From assembly GCF_000472545.1 (NCBI RefSeq), contig NZ_AWZV01000042.1, forward strand, positions 230-41,559: a stretch of DNA of 41,330 bases. Reading direction: 5' to 3'. Position 1 is the stretch's first letter, and the number at the start of each line of letters is the position of its first letter. This DNA is from Burkholderia sp. WSM2232 (GTDB lineage Bacteria; Pseudomonadota; Gammaproteobacteria; Burkholderiales; Burkholderiaceae). A program made the translations under genes and the position numbers. Below, piece after piece: positions 33,100 to 41,175 of the stretch. A model generated the notes under the pieces. It was not told where the DNA came from. It saw nothing but the letters and a program-made list of their open reading frames with translations, and did no database searches.

Positions 33100-33270
33100 A
33101 CGCGACGCCACGCCGCGATGGCAGACCGCGACGGCAGACCGCGATGCCGCACGGCCATGCACAAGCGCGCGGCTACACCGCGACGCCGGACACCTCGCTG
33201 CCGCACCGCGATGCCACACCGCGGTGCCGGACACCGCGACGCCGCGCCACGACACCGGACGCCGCGATGC
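33100..33270. repeat. irregular GC-rich repeats (CRCCGCGAYGCC-like)
   Basis: About eight imperfect copies of a 12-base core resembling CACCGCGATGCC occur at uneven spacing. They lie in the 456-bp spacer (32888-33343) between yceH and the lipocalin gene. The spacer otherwise shows no convincing gene; reading frames through it are Arg- and His-rich and look spurious. Confidence 0.55.
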
Positions 33271-33343
33271 CCGAACACTACGCCGCTAGGCATATTGTCT
33301 GCTTGCCTGTCCCCTGTTTGCCGACATGGAGTGTTCGTTACCT

Positions 33344-33913
33344 ATGCGTTCTTCCCGATTAGTGCTGCGCGCAAGCGCTATCTCGCTTGCGGTGGGCGCT
33401 GTCTGCCTGCTTGGCGCCTGTGCGCTCAGTCCGGCCGGCAAGAGCGGCAATGCGCGGGTGCCCGAGCCGGCCAAGCCGGTGGACCTCGCGCGCTACCTGG
33501 GCCGCTGGTACGAGCTCGCGCGCTATGACAACCGCTTCGAGAAGAACTGCGAGGCCGTGACCGCCGACTACGCCGCTCGCGAAGACGGCCTGATCGACGT
33601 TACGAATAGTTGCCGCAAAGGCGGCATCGAGGGACCACTCGACGTCTCCAAAGGGCGGGCGAAGGTCGTGGCGCGTTCGGGCAATGCGAAGCTGAAAGTG
33701 TCGTTCTTCGGGCCGTTCTTCTTCGGCGATTACTGGGTGCTCGATCACGCGGATGACTACAGTTGGTCGATAGTCGGCGCACCGGGAGGACGCTACCTGT
33801 GGATTCTCACGCGCGAAGCCAAACCGGCCGCCAGCCTGAAAGACGCGTTGATGGAGCGCGTGCGCGCACTCGGCTACGATACTTCGATGCTGCGCATCAC
33901 ACAGCACGGCTAA
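33344..33913 (+). CDS. blc: bacterial lipocalin lipoprotein (Blc-like)
   Basis: The 189-residue product has a lipoprotein signal with lipobox LLGAC (lipid Cys near residue 26) and a lipocalin domain: YLGRWYELARYDNRFEKNC (the GxW motif), AREDGLIDVTNSC, and SFFGPFFFGDYWVLDHADDY, ending ALMERVRALGYDTSML. This is the outer-membrane lipocalin family (E. coli Blc), which binds lysophospholipids or fatty acids and is linked to envelope stress. The ATG at 33344 (MRSSRLVLRA) gives a normal signal; an ATG at 33326 would add six residues, and a GGAG at 33328-33331 fits the inner start slightly better but is distant. It stands alone, followed by the BON gene 92 bp later on the same strand. Confidence 0.9.
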   Translation: MRSSRLVLRASAISLAVGAVCLLGACALSPAGKSGNARVPEPAKPVDLARYLGRWYELARYDNRFEKNCEAVTADYAAREDGLIDVTNSCRKGGIEGPLDVSKGRAKVVARSGNAKLKVSFFGPFFFGDYWVLDHADDYSWSIVGAPGGRYLWILTREAKPAASLKDALMERVRALGYDTSMLRITQHG

Positions 33914-34005
33914 GACCGCGGCAATACAGTGTGCGGGATTTGTCCGCGTGCTATCGTCGCGGCAGTTCCGCCACCGCTGACGCGCCACTGTTTTATTCAA
34001 CCGTC

Positions 34006-34284
34006 ATGACCCGTTCGCGCTTTGCCACGCCGCACGATGAAGGCTCCTACGACGCCAACGGCGCGCGTCTGAGCGACGCCGCGATCGCCGCCGAGGCAAT
34101 GAGGCGTCTCGCATGGGACGCCGCTGTGCCACCGCGCATGGTCGATGTCGACGTGCATGACGGCCGCGTCACCCTTTACGGTGAACTGGAAAGGCTCCCC
34201 CAAAAGCTCGCGGCGCTCGAGGACGTGACCCGGCTGTTCGGCGTGAGCGGCGTGTGCGATCGGCTGGTGGTGAAGGCTGACTGA
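34006..34284 (+). CDS. BON domain protein
   Basis: The 92-residue product has one BON domain: LSDAAIAAEAMRRLAWDAAV, PRMVDVDVHDGRVTLYGE, and LAALEDVTRLFGVSGVCDRL. BON domains bind phospholipid or participate in envelope or osmotic stress proteins, but this copy has no signal peptide or lipobox, so it may be cytoplasmic or misannotated at its start. No strong ribosome site precedes the ATG at 34006; longer frames upstream read across the lipocalin 3' end and are not credible. It is followed by a 7-bp repeat array. Confidence 0.8.
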   Translation: MTRSRFATPHDEGSYDANGARLSDAAIAAEAMRRLAWDAAVPPRMVDVDVHDGRVTLYGELERLPQKLAALEDVTRLFGVSGVCDRLVVKAD

Positions 34285-34308
34285 GGGCGGGGCTCGGGTC
34301 TGAAGTCC

Positions 34309-34410
34309 CGGGTCCCGGGTCCCGGGTCCCGGGTTTCGGGTTTCGGGTTTCGGGTCTCGGGTCTCGGGTTTCGGGTCTCGGGTCTCGGGTCTCGGGTCTC
34401 GGGTCTCGGG
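34309..34410. repeat. 7-bp tandem repeat, 14 units (CGGGTYY)
   Basis: CGGG recurs exactly every 7 bases from 34309 to 34407, with variants CGGGTCC, CGGGTTT and CGGGTCT arranged in blocks. The array fills most of the 183-bp spacer between the convergent BON and acetate kinase genes. On the opposite strand it reads ACCCGAG/ACCCGAA. Confidence 0.95.
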
Positions 34411-34467
34411 CGTCGAGCCTCTAGCCTCGGCGTCGGACCTGCACCTCGCGCCCGCTGCCAACCTCAC

Positions 34468-35679
34468 TCACTCACGCATCAACGCGCGGCAATGCCTCGC
34501 GATCTGTTTCTCTTCTTCCGTATGCAGCACCCTCACCTTGCCCGCCGGGTCGTCTTCATGAAGCCCGAGAAACCCCAGCCCCTCGCAAATCCGTTTGCGC
34601 ATGCCCGCGCTGTGCTCGCCAATGCCGCCGGTCAACACCAGTAGGTCGATGCCCCCCAGCAAGGCCGCATATCCGCCGATAGTCTTGCGCACCGCGGCCG
34701 CGAACGCGTCGAGCGCCAGCGCCGCATGCGCGTCGCCCGCCGCCGCGCGTTGTTCGAGCGCCTGCATGTCGCTTTCGCCATCGGCGTAACCGGCAAGACC
34801 GCTGTGGCGGTTGAGCAGCGTTTCGAGCGCATCGGCGTCGAGCTTGTCGACCCGCAGCAGATATAGCAGCACGCCCGGATCGAGGTCGCCGCAGCGCGTG
34901 CCCATCGGTACGCCGCCCGTGGGCGTCATGCCCATCGACGTATCGACCGACTTGCCGTCCTGTAACGCGCACACGCTCGAACCGTTGCCCAGATGAGCAA
35001 ACACGGCGCGCGGCGGCAACGCCGCGCCCAATTGCGTGACGAGCGATTCGTACGAGAGCCCGTGGAATCCATAGCGAATTACACCGGCATCCGCATAGCG
35101 CCGCGGCAACGCGAGCTGCGCCGCACGCGGCGGCAGCGTCGCATGAAACGCCGTGTCGAAGCAGGCAAAGTGGACGGCGCCGCCAAAAATCTTTTGCGCT
35201 TCGTCGATCAACGCGAGTGCGGGTGGAATATGCAGAGGCGCGAAATGCACCGCATCCGCGAGGCGGCGGCGCACCTCAGGCGTGAGCCGCTGATGCGTCC
35301 TCAGATGCGGCCCGCCATGCACGACCCGGTGCCCGACCGCGACCGGTTGCGCATGATGCTGCCCGGCCAGCACTGCGGAGAGCTTCTGCAACGCATCGGT
35401 TTGCGACTCGAGCACATGCTCCTCGCGCACCAGCACACGGCCGTCGGGCGCCGAGATCCGCAAGCTGCCGTCGCCGCGGCCGATGCCTCGCGCGCTGCCT
35501 TCGAGCAGCAGCGACTCGTCGCCGTCCGCGTGCGCGAACAGGCCAAACTTCAACGACGACGATCCGCTGTTCAACACCAGAATGGTTTGCGCCAAAGCGC
35601 CTTGGTGCGCGTCGCTGCGAACGCGTCCGTGCGCGTCGTCGTGAGCGCCTTCGTGCGCGCCGTTGTCCGGATTCATCAC
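34468..35679 (-). CDS. ackA: acetate kinase
   Basis: The enzyme (403 residues) converts acetyl phosphate plus ADP to acetate plus ATP in the cytoplasm. The ASKHA-fold start is ILVLNSGSSSLKFGLF, followed by VGHRVVHGGPH, FHATLPPRAAQLALPRRYAD, RYGFHGLSYESLV, AHLGNGSSVCALQDGKSVDT, MTPTGGVPMGTRCGD and LTGGIGEHSAGMR, all family signatures. Before the first strand there is an unusual 31-residue extension rich in His and Asp (AHEGAHDDAHGRVRSDAHQG) that most acetate kinases lack, and no other start codon is available to remove it. The gene begins nine bases after the phosphoketolase stop, preceded by GAGG, so the two form an operon that makes ATP from acetyl phosphate released by phosphoketolase. Confidence 0.96.
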   Translation of the reverse strand: MMNPDNGAHEGAHDDAHGRVRSDAHQGALAQTILVLNSGSSSLKFGLFAHADGDESLLLEGSARGIGRGDGSLRISAPDGRVLVREEHVLESQTDALQKLSAVLAGQHHAQPVAVGHRVVHGGPHLRTHQRLTPEVRRRLADAVHFAPLHIPPALALIDEAQKIFGGAVHFACFDTAFHATLPPRAAQLALPRRYADAGVIRYGFHGLSYESLVTQLGAALPPRAVFAHLGNGSSVCALQDGKSVDTSMGMTPTGGVPMGTRCGDLDPGVLLYLLRVDKLDADALETLLNRHSGLAGYADGESDMQALEQRAAAGDAHAALALDAFAAAVRKTIGGYAALLGGIDLLVLTGGIGEHSAGMRKRICEGLGFLGLHEDDPAGKVRVLHTEEEKQIARHCRALMRE

Positions 35680-35688
35680 ACGCCTCGC

Positions 35689-38082
35689 TCAGTCTGTCCA
35701 TGTCCAGTTGCGGATCTCTTCCTTGTCGATGCCCTCCGCATGCGCATAGGCGAGATGCTCGATAATCTGCCCGCGCAGCCACTCCTTCGTGTGATCGCCC
35801 ACACCGCGCAGCTTCGGCACGCGGTCGATCACGTCGATAGCCAGCGAAAAGCGGTCCACCTGGTTGACGATCGCGAGTTCGAGCGGCGTGTTGATGTTGC
35901 CCTTCTCGTGATAGCCATGCACATGCAGATTGTCGTGATTAGTGCGGTTATAGGTCAGCTTGTGAACCAGCGACGCATACGAATGGAAATTGAAAATGAC
36001 CGGCTTGCTGGTGGTGAACAGCGAATCGAAGTCACGGCTCGAAAGTCCATGCGGATGCGCATGCTCCGGCATCAGGCGGAACAGATCCACCACATTGACA
36101 AAGCGGATCTTCAGATCCGCAAAGTGCTGCTTGAGAATCTGCACGGCGGCGAGCGCTTCCATGGTCGCGATGTCGCCCGCGCACGCGATCACCACGTCCG
36201 GCTCGGCGCCCTGGTCGGTCGACGCCCACTCCCAGATGCCGATGCCCTTGGTGCAATGCGTGACGGCCGACTCCATGTCGAGATACTGCAGATGCGGCTG
36301 CTTGTCCGACACGATCACGTTCACATAGTCGCGCGAGCGCAGGCAGTGATCTGCAACGCTCAGCAGGCAGTTCGCGTCGGGTGGCAGATAAATGCGCACC
36401 ACGTCAGGGCTCTTGTTGGTCACCACGTCGAGAAAACCGGGGTCCTGATGCGTGAACCCGTTGTGGTCCTGACGCCAGACGAGCGACGTGATCAGCAGGT
36501 TGATCGACGGCACGGGCTGCCGCCAGCCCAGTTCGCGCTTGGCTTTTTCGAGCCACTTGGCGTGCTGGTTGAACATCGAATCGATCACGTGCACGAAGGC
36601 CTCGTAGGTGGCAAAAAGGCCATGCCGCCCGGTCAGCACGTAACCTTCGAACCAGCCTTCCAGCGTGTGTTCGCTCAGCATTTCCATCACACGGCCGTCG
36701 GGCGACAGCGCGCCGCCGTCGGCGTCGTTCGGCTGGGAGTCGGCCAGCCAGGTCTTGTCCGAGGCTTCGTAGATGGCGGTGAGCTTGTTGCTCGCCGTCT
36801 CGTCGGGCCCGAATACGCGGAAGTTGTTCATGTTCCTGCGCATCACGTCGCGCAAGAACGTGCCGAGCACCTGGGTGGGCGACGTGTACGCAGACGCCGG
36901 CTGCTTGACGTCGACCGCATAGTCGCGAAACGCGGGCATATCCAGCATCTTGCACAGCACCCCGCCGTTCGCATGCGGATTCGCGCTGATGCGGCGCGCG
37001 CCCTTTGGCGCCAGTTCGCGCAACTCCTCGACAAGCCGCCCGGTTTCGTCGAACAGCGACTCAGGCTCGTAGCTGCGCAGCCACGCCTCGACCAGTGCGA
37101 GGCTCGTGGGGTTGGTCGCCGGGTCGGCAATCGGCACCTGGTGGGCGCGCCATGAGCCTTCCACCTTGTGGCCGTCCACTTCCTTGGGGCCGGTCCAGCC
37201 TTTCGGCGAACGCAGCACGATCATCGGCCAGCGCGGGCGCGTGGCGTCGTTGTTTGCGCGTGCATGCTGCTGGATCGCCCGGATTTCGCCGATGCATTGT
37301 TCGAGCGTGGCCGCCATCTGCTGATGCATCGACTCCGGTTCGTCGCCTTCGACGAAATACGGTTTGTGGCCGTAACCGGTGAGAAGCGCCTCGAGTTCCT
37401 CACGCGGAATGCGCGCCAGCACCGTGGGGTTGGCGATCTTGTAGCCGTTCAGATGCAGCACCGGCAGCACGGCGCCGTCGCGTACCGGGTTGAGGAACTT
37501 GTTCGAATGCCACGAGGTGGCGAGCGGACCCGTTTCGGCCTCGCCGTCGCCGATCATCACCGCGACGATCAGGTCCGGGTTGTCGAAAGCCGCGCCATAG
37601 CCGTGCGACAGGCTGTAGCCGAGTTCGCCGCCTTCGTGAATGGAGCCCGGCGTTTCCGGCGTGCAGTGCGACCCAATGCCGCCCGGAAACGAAAACTGCC
37701 GGAAAAAGCGCCGCATGCCGGCTTCGTCCTGGCTGCGGTCCGGGTAGATCTCCGAGTAATGCCCTTCGAGATAGCAGTTTGCGAGCGTGGCGGGAGCGCC
37801 GTGTCCGGGGCCCGACACGTAGATCACGTTGAGGTCGAGCTTGTTGATGAGCCGGTTCAGATGCACGAGCAGGAAACTCTGCCCAGGGTCCGAGCCCCAA
37901 TGTCCCAACAGGCGATTCTTGATGTGCTCGGGCGCAAGCGGCTCGCGCAGCAACGGGTTGTCTCGCAGGTAGATCATGCCGGCGGACAGGTAGTTGCACG
38001 CGCGCCAGTAGCGATCCATGTTGCGCAGCGTATCGGGGTCCAGCGTTTGCGGCGGGGTGGGACGGGAGACTGCTTCAGCCAT
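35689..38082 (-). CDS. xfp: xylulose-5-phosphate/fructose-6-phosphate phosphoketolase
   Basis: A thiamine-diphosphate enzyme (797 residues) that splits xylulose 5-phosphate or fructose 6-phosphate with phosphate, giving acetyl phosphate and glyceraldehyde 3-phosphate or erythrose 4-phosphate. Blocks include YWRACNYLSAGMIYLRDNPL at the N-terminus, GHWGSDPGQSFLLVHLNRLI, YVSGPGHGAPA, VMIGDGEAETGPLATSWHSN (ThDP-binding), RSPKGWTGPKEVDGHKVEG, FNQ-like MFNQHAKWLEKAKRELGWR and RYTYNRTNHDN-like sequence near the C-terminus. Length is standard. The ATG at 38082 has GAGGAG upstream. It is first in the operon with acetate kinase, forming the phosphoketolase bypass that yields acetate and ATP without decarboxylation. 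Confidence 0.96.
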   Translation of the reverse strand: MAEAVSRPTPPQTLDPDTLRNMDRYWRACNYLSAGMIYLRDNPLLREPLAPEHIKNRLLGHWGSDPGQSFLLVHLNRLINKLDLNVIYVSGPGHGAPATLANCYLEGHYSEIYPDRSQDEAGMRRFFRQFSFPGGIGSHCTPETPGSIHEGGELGYSLSHGYGAAFDNPDLIVAVMIGDGEAETGPLATSWHSNKFLNPVRDGAVLPVLHLNGYKIANPTVLARIPREELEALLTGYGHKPYFVEGDEPESMHQQMAATLEQCIGEIRAIQQHARANNDATRPRWPMIVLRSPKGWTGPKEVDGHKVEGSWRAHQVPIADPATNPTSLALVEAWLRSYEPESLFDETGRLVEELRELAPKGARRISANPHANGGVLCKMLDMPAFRDYAVDVKQPASAYTSPTQVLGTFLRDVMRRNMNNFRVFGPDETASNKLTAIYEASDKTWLADSQPNDADGGALSPDGRVMEMLSEHTLEGWFEGYVLTGRHGLFATYEAFVHVIDSMFNQHAKWLEKAKRELGWRQPVPSINLLITSLVWRQDHNGFTHQDPGFLDVVTNKSPDVVRIYLPPDANCLLSVADHCLRSRDYVNVIVSDKQPHLQYLDMESAVTHCTKGIGIWEWASTDQGAEPDVVIACAGDIATMEALAAVQILKQHFADLKIRFVNVVDLFRLMPEHAHPHGLSSRDFDSLFTTSKPVIFNFHSYASLVHKLTYNRTNHDNLHVHGYHEKGNINTPLELAIVNQVDRFSLAIDVIDRVPKLRGVGDHTKEWLRGQIIEHLAYAHAEGIDKEEIRNWTWTD

Positions 38083-38145
38083 GGCGTCACTCCTCGTAAG
38101 GACTGTCAGGCAGGTTGGCGGGCGTTGCGAAGCTTTGCCGAAGAG

Positions 38146-38166
38146 CGTCATGCACAGGACATGACG
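38146..38166. promoter_or_regulatory. inverted repeat upstream of phosphoketolase, candidate operator
   Basis: CGTCATG (38146-38152) is inverted as CATGACG (38160-38166) around a 7-base spacer, 64 bases upstream of the phosphoketolase start. It lies in the 342-bp divergent spacer 38083-38424, in which I otherwise see only the GAGGAG ribosome site of the leftward gene and no further gene. Symmetry and position fit a dimeric repressor or activator site; the protein is unknown. Confidence 0.4.
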
Positions 38167-38424
38167 GGCGTGTGGAGCGAAGCACTCGATGCAGCGGCTC
38201 GTGCCGTTAAGCATCGGTCGTCAGCCGTGTGACCGGATGCGTACATCATGGTTCGTGAAAAGCCGGCGCAAAGGTTGATCGTGCTCAAAGTCGCTGGAGC
38301 CGCGAACCTCGAGCCGCGTTGCAAGTCCTGCGCCAGGCAGAGTGCACAGTTCCGGCGAAACGCTTAAGCTGTGCAACGGGGCTACCGGTATCGTGTTGCT
38401 CGTCCTTAACCATACACATTCATC

Positions 38425-38550
38425 ATGCCGACATCCAACCGTCTGAAAGCACCGCTCGTTCTTCTTCTCACGCTGGTTGTGCTGTGCGCGGGCGTGGCCG
38501 TGCTGGTCGGCGTGTTCGGCCTGCTGGTGAAGCTGTTCGGCCACCTCTGA
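38425..38550 (+). CDS. 41-residue single-span membrane peptide
   Basis: A short frame encodes MPTSNRLKAPLVLLLTLVVL followed by a continued hydrophobic stretch (CAGVAVLVGVFGLLVKLF) and ends GHL. The start is polar and basic, then there is one long or two short membrane segments, a pattern typical of small membrane proteins. No strong ribosome site precedes the ATG at 38425, which lowers confidence. It lies alone between the divergent phosphoketolase gene and the ankyrin gene. The function is unknown. Confidence 0.5.
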   Translation: MPTSNRLKAPLVLLLTLVVLCAGVAVLVGVFGLLVKLFGHL

Positions 38551-38650
38551 AACCTGTGAGCCGGCACGCACAGCGCGCCGGCGGCCCAAACTGTGTATGC
38601 TGCCGGTGTTCACGCGCGAAGCCGCGCAGCATTCCTGCAAGGAGCTTTCA

Positions 38651-39181
38651 TTGACGAATCCGGCCGACTCCTCTTCGCCTTCCGGTCAACCTGTCGACCC
38701 GCAACTGATCGAGCTCGCGCAGCAGGTGTTCGATCTCGCGCGCCGTGGCGACGCCGCGATGCTCGCCGCCGTGATCGAAAAAGGCGTGCCGCCGAATTTG
38801 CGTAACGACAACGGCGACAGTCTGCTAATGCTCGCAAGCTATCACGGACACGTGGACGCGGTGCGTACGCTGCTCGAACGCGGCGCCGACCCGGACCTGC
38901 GCAACAACAACGGCCAGACGCCGCTTGCAGGCGCGGCGTTCAAGGGCTTCGAGGGCGTGGTGCAGACCCTGCTCGCGAATGGCGCTGACGTGGAAGGCGC
39001 TTCGCCGGACGGCCGCACCGCGCTAATGGTGGCGGCCATGTTCAACCGCACCGCCATCATGGACCTGCTGATCGCGCACGGCGCGAATCCGGACGCGCGC
39101 GATGCGGCCGGCGTGAGCGCGCTGGACGCCGCGCGCAGAATGGGCGCCGCCGACGCACAGGCGAAGCTGGGCAACACCTAG
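38651..39181 (+). CDS. ankyrin repeat protein
   Basis: The 176-residue product holds about four ankyrin repeats with the usual turns and helices: DNGDSLLMLASYHGHVDAVR, TLLERGADPDLRNNNGQTPL, GAAFKGFEGVVQTLLANGAD, DGRTALMVAAMFNRTAIMDL and LIAHGANPDARDAAGVSALD. It has no signal peptide and should act in the cytoplasm by protein binding. The start is taken as TTG at 38651 because AAGGAG lies six bases before it; the upstream ATG at 38597 has no ribosome site and would add 18 unrelated residues. It ends with a 4-bp overlap with the convergent HAD gene. In proteobacteria such small ankyrin proteins often accompany catalase or redox genes, but none is seen here. Confidence 0.88.
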   Translation: MTNPADSSSPSGQPVDPQLIELAQQVFDLARRGDAAMLAAVIEKGVPPNLRNDNGDSLLMLASYHGHVDAVRTLLERGADPDLRNNNGQTPLAGAAFKGFEGVVQTLLANGADVEGASPDGRTALMVAAMFNRTAIMDLLIAHGANPDARDAAGVSALDAARRMGAADAQAKLGNT

Positions 39182-39894
39182 GTCTTGCCGGCCAGCAGGG
39201 TCTTTACATCGAGCTGGGCAAGATCGCCGATCCGCTCGATGGTCACGTCCGCCCGCGGATTGCCCAGTATCTCCTTGGGGTCCAGCGCATAATGACCCTG
39301 GCGCGGAAATACCGTGGTGAGCCTGCCGCCCCAGGCTTTCTTCATGGCGGTGAGAATGCGCAGTTTGTCGTCGACCATCACATAGTGGCGCGCCGGGTAG
39401 CATTCCATCACCTGGTCGAGCATCAGTTCCTTGTGAATGTAGATCAGCACCCGGCCCTCGACCTCCTCCCACAAGCCCGAACGCGCAATCTTGCGCGGCT
39501 GGAAAACCACGTCCCCGTCCGACAGGATCACCGTGGGTCCGTACTGGCCGACGTGGCGCAACGCATCGAGCGCGCCGGGATAGAGCCGGTTCGCAAACGG
39601 ATAGTCGATCAGGAATGACGACATCAGCAACAGCCGCGTGTCCCGCGGATGTTCCGTGCGGTAGCGCTGCAGCGCGCCGAGATAGTCCGCGTAGCCGAGT
39701 TCGCTGCGCAACTGTTCGAAGATTTCCCAGTAGCGCGTGCTGTTGTCGGTGCCGAACTCGCGCATCATATGGGCGCGCAGGTCCGACAGCACGTGATCGT
39801 TGTCGAGCAAGGTGTTGTCGCAATCGAACAGGAACACGACCTCGTGCGGCGCGGTTCTCGCGGCCGTGCTGGTGGTGGCTTGTGCGGCTGGCAT
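39178..39894 (-). CDS. HAD-superfamily hydrolase
   Basis: A 238-residue cytoplasmic phosphatase of the haloacid dehalogenase superfamily. Motif I is VFLFDCDNTLLDND with the nucleophile Asp and the acid/base Asp two residues later. The cap region follows with YWEIFEQLRSELGYADYLGA. Motif II is TVILSDGDVVFQPRKIARSG with a conserved Lys in QPRK, and motif III/IV is HYVMVDDKLRILTAMK with the metal-binding Asp pair. The substrate is not predictable. The start (MPAAQATTSTAARTAPHEVV) leaves a short disordered N-terminus. It is the downstream partner of the 6-phosphogluconate dehydrogenase gene on the same strand (45 bp gap), so they may be co-transcribed. Confidence 0.9.
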   Translation of the reverse strand: MPAAQATTSTAARTAPHEVVFLFDCDNTLLDNDHVLSDLRAHMMREFGTDNSTRYWEIFEQLRSELGYADYLGALQRYRTEHPRDTRLLLMSSFLIDYPFANRLYPGALDALRHVGQYGPTVILSDGDVVFQPRKIARSGLWEEVEGRVLIYIHKELMLDQVMECYPARHYVMVDDKLRILTAMKKAWGGRLTTVFPRQGHYALDPKEILGNPRADVTIERIGDLAQLDVKTLLAGKT

Positions 39895-39939
39895 GTGCGG
39901 CTCCGGTGGATTGTGCTGTTGCGGCGAACTGGCAAACGC

Positions 39940-40977
39940 TCAGCCTTGCGGACTTTGCGGCGGCTCGGCGGGTTTCTCGAGGTGGCCGCCGAAGTCATGG
40001 CGCATGGCGGACAGCACGCGGTTTGCGAAGTCCGCTTCGCCGCGCGAACTGAAACGCGCGAAGAGCGCGGCGCTGAGCACCGGTGCCGGCACGCCTTCGT
40101 CGATGGCCGCCGCCATTGTCCAGCGCCCTTCGCCGGAATCGGACACGCGGCCCGCGTAGCGTTGCAAATCGGCGTCGCCCGCGAGCGTTCCTGCGATCAG
40201 GTCGAGCAGCCACGAGCCGATCACGCTGCCGCGCCGCCATACCTCGGCGATATCGGCCAGATTCAGATCGTATTGATAAAACTCGGGGCGGCGCAGCGGC
40301 GACGTTTCGGCGTCCGCCTCGCGTGCGTGCTTGCCGGCGTCGGCGTGACGCAGAATGTTGAGGCCCTCGGCATACGCGGCCATCAGACCGTACTCTATGC
40401 CGTTGTGGACCATCTTGACGAAGTGCCCCGCGCCGAGCGGACCGCAATGCAGAAAGCCCTGCTCCGCCGTACTGCTGCCGGGCATGCGCCCTGGCGTGGC
40501 AGGCGCGGCGGCTGCGCCCGGCGCGAGCGTCGCAAAGATCGGCTCGAGCCGCGCCACCACCTGCGCTTCGCCGCCGATCATCAGGCAATAGCCGCGCTCG
40601 CGGCCCGCCACGCCGCCGCTCGTGCCGACATCCACGTAATGCAGCTGGCGCGCGGCGAGCTCGGCGCCGCGGCGAATGTCGTCGTGATAATAGGAATTGC
40701 CGCCGTCTATCACGATGTCGCCCGGATCGAGCAGCGGCACCAGCTTTTCCAGCGTGCCGTCGACCACTGCGGCGGGCACCATCAGCCACACGGCGCGCGG
40801 CTTGTCGAGCCTCGCCACCAGGTCTTCCAGCGACGACGCGCCGCTTACGCCTTCCTGCACGAGCCGCTCGACGGCGGCAGGCTGCACGTCGTAGACAATG
40901 CACTGCTGAGCGCCCTGCGTAAGGCGCCGCACCATGTCGGCCCCCATGCGTCCCAATCCGATCATGCCTAGCTGCAT
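39940..40977 (-). CDS. gnd: 6-phosphogluconate dehydrogenase, short (decarboxylating) type
   Basis: The 345-residue enzyme oxidatively decarboxylates 6-phosphogluconate to ribulose 5-phosphate. It shows the Rossmann start MQLGMIGLGRMGADMVRRL, VWLMVPAAVVDGTLEKL, DIVIDGGNSYYHDDIRRG, the substrate motif VDVGTSGGVAGRERGYCLM, and HFVKMVHNGIEYGLMAAYAE with the catalytic Lys. Its length places it in the short Gnd/YqeC group rather than the ~470-residue group. An Ala/Pro/Ser-rich insertion (APATPGRMPGSSTAEQG) before FLHCGPLGAGHF is somewhat unusual. The ATG at 40977 is preceded by GGGAG at good spacing. It feeds pentose phosphates, which the neighbouring phosphoketolase could use. Confidence 0.93.
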   Translation of the reverse strand: MQLGMIGLGRMGADMVRRLTQGAQQCIVYDVQPAAVERLVQEGVSGASSLEDLVARLDKPRAVWLMVPAAVVDGTLEKLVPLLDPGDIVIDGGNSYYHDDIRRGAELAARQLHYVDVGTSGGVAGRERGYCLMIGGEAQVVARLEPIFATLAPGAAAAPATPGRMPGSSTAEQGFLHCGPLGAGHFVKMVHNGIEYGLMAAYAEGLNILRHADAGKHAREADAETSPLRRPEFYQYDLNLADIAEVWRRGSVIGSWLLDLIAGTLAGDADLQRYAGRVSDSGEGRWTMAAAIDEGVPAPVLSAALFARFSSRGEADFANRVLSAMRHDFGGHLEKPAEPPQSPQG

Positions 40978-41049
40978 TTCACCGCTCCCGAAAGTGCCTT
41001 GCAATGCTGCGTGGTTTTAGTCAGATGCCGATGTGGCGGCTGTTTGCCT

Positions 41050-41175
41050 GTTGCGTTGTTCGCCTGTTGCGTTGTTCGCCTGTTGCGTTGTTCGCCTGTT
41101 GCGTGTTCGTCCGCTGCGTGTTCGTCCGCTGCGTGTTCGTCCGCTGCGTGTTCGTCCGCTGCGTGTTCGTCCGCT
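41050..41175. repeat. compound tandem repeat: 16-bp x3 then 15-bp x5
   Basis: GTTGCGTTGTTCGCCT occurs three times from 41050 to 41097, then GCGTGTTCGTCCGCT five times from 41101 to 41175. The second unit looks like a shortened and mutated form of the first. The array lies in the final 353 bases (40978-41330), upstream of the 6-phosphogluconate dehydrogenase start. I see no gene in that stretch; frames through it read as Cys/Val/Arg or Ala-Asp-Glu-His repeats. Confidence 0.92.

Noticed and set aside
34993..37155. Very long plus-strand open frame opposite the acetate kinase and phosphoketolase genes
   Set aside because: It is a shadow of high-GC codon use; the opposite strand encodes unmistakable phosphoketolase and acetate kinase motifs, and the shadow product is Arg/His-rich without domains.
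38221..38640. 139-residue minus-strand frame opposite the 41-residue peptide
   Set aside because: It spans an intergenic region with no ribosome site and no recognisable domain.
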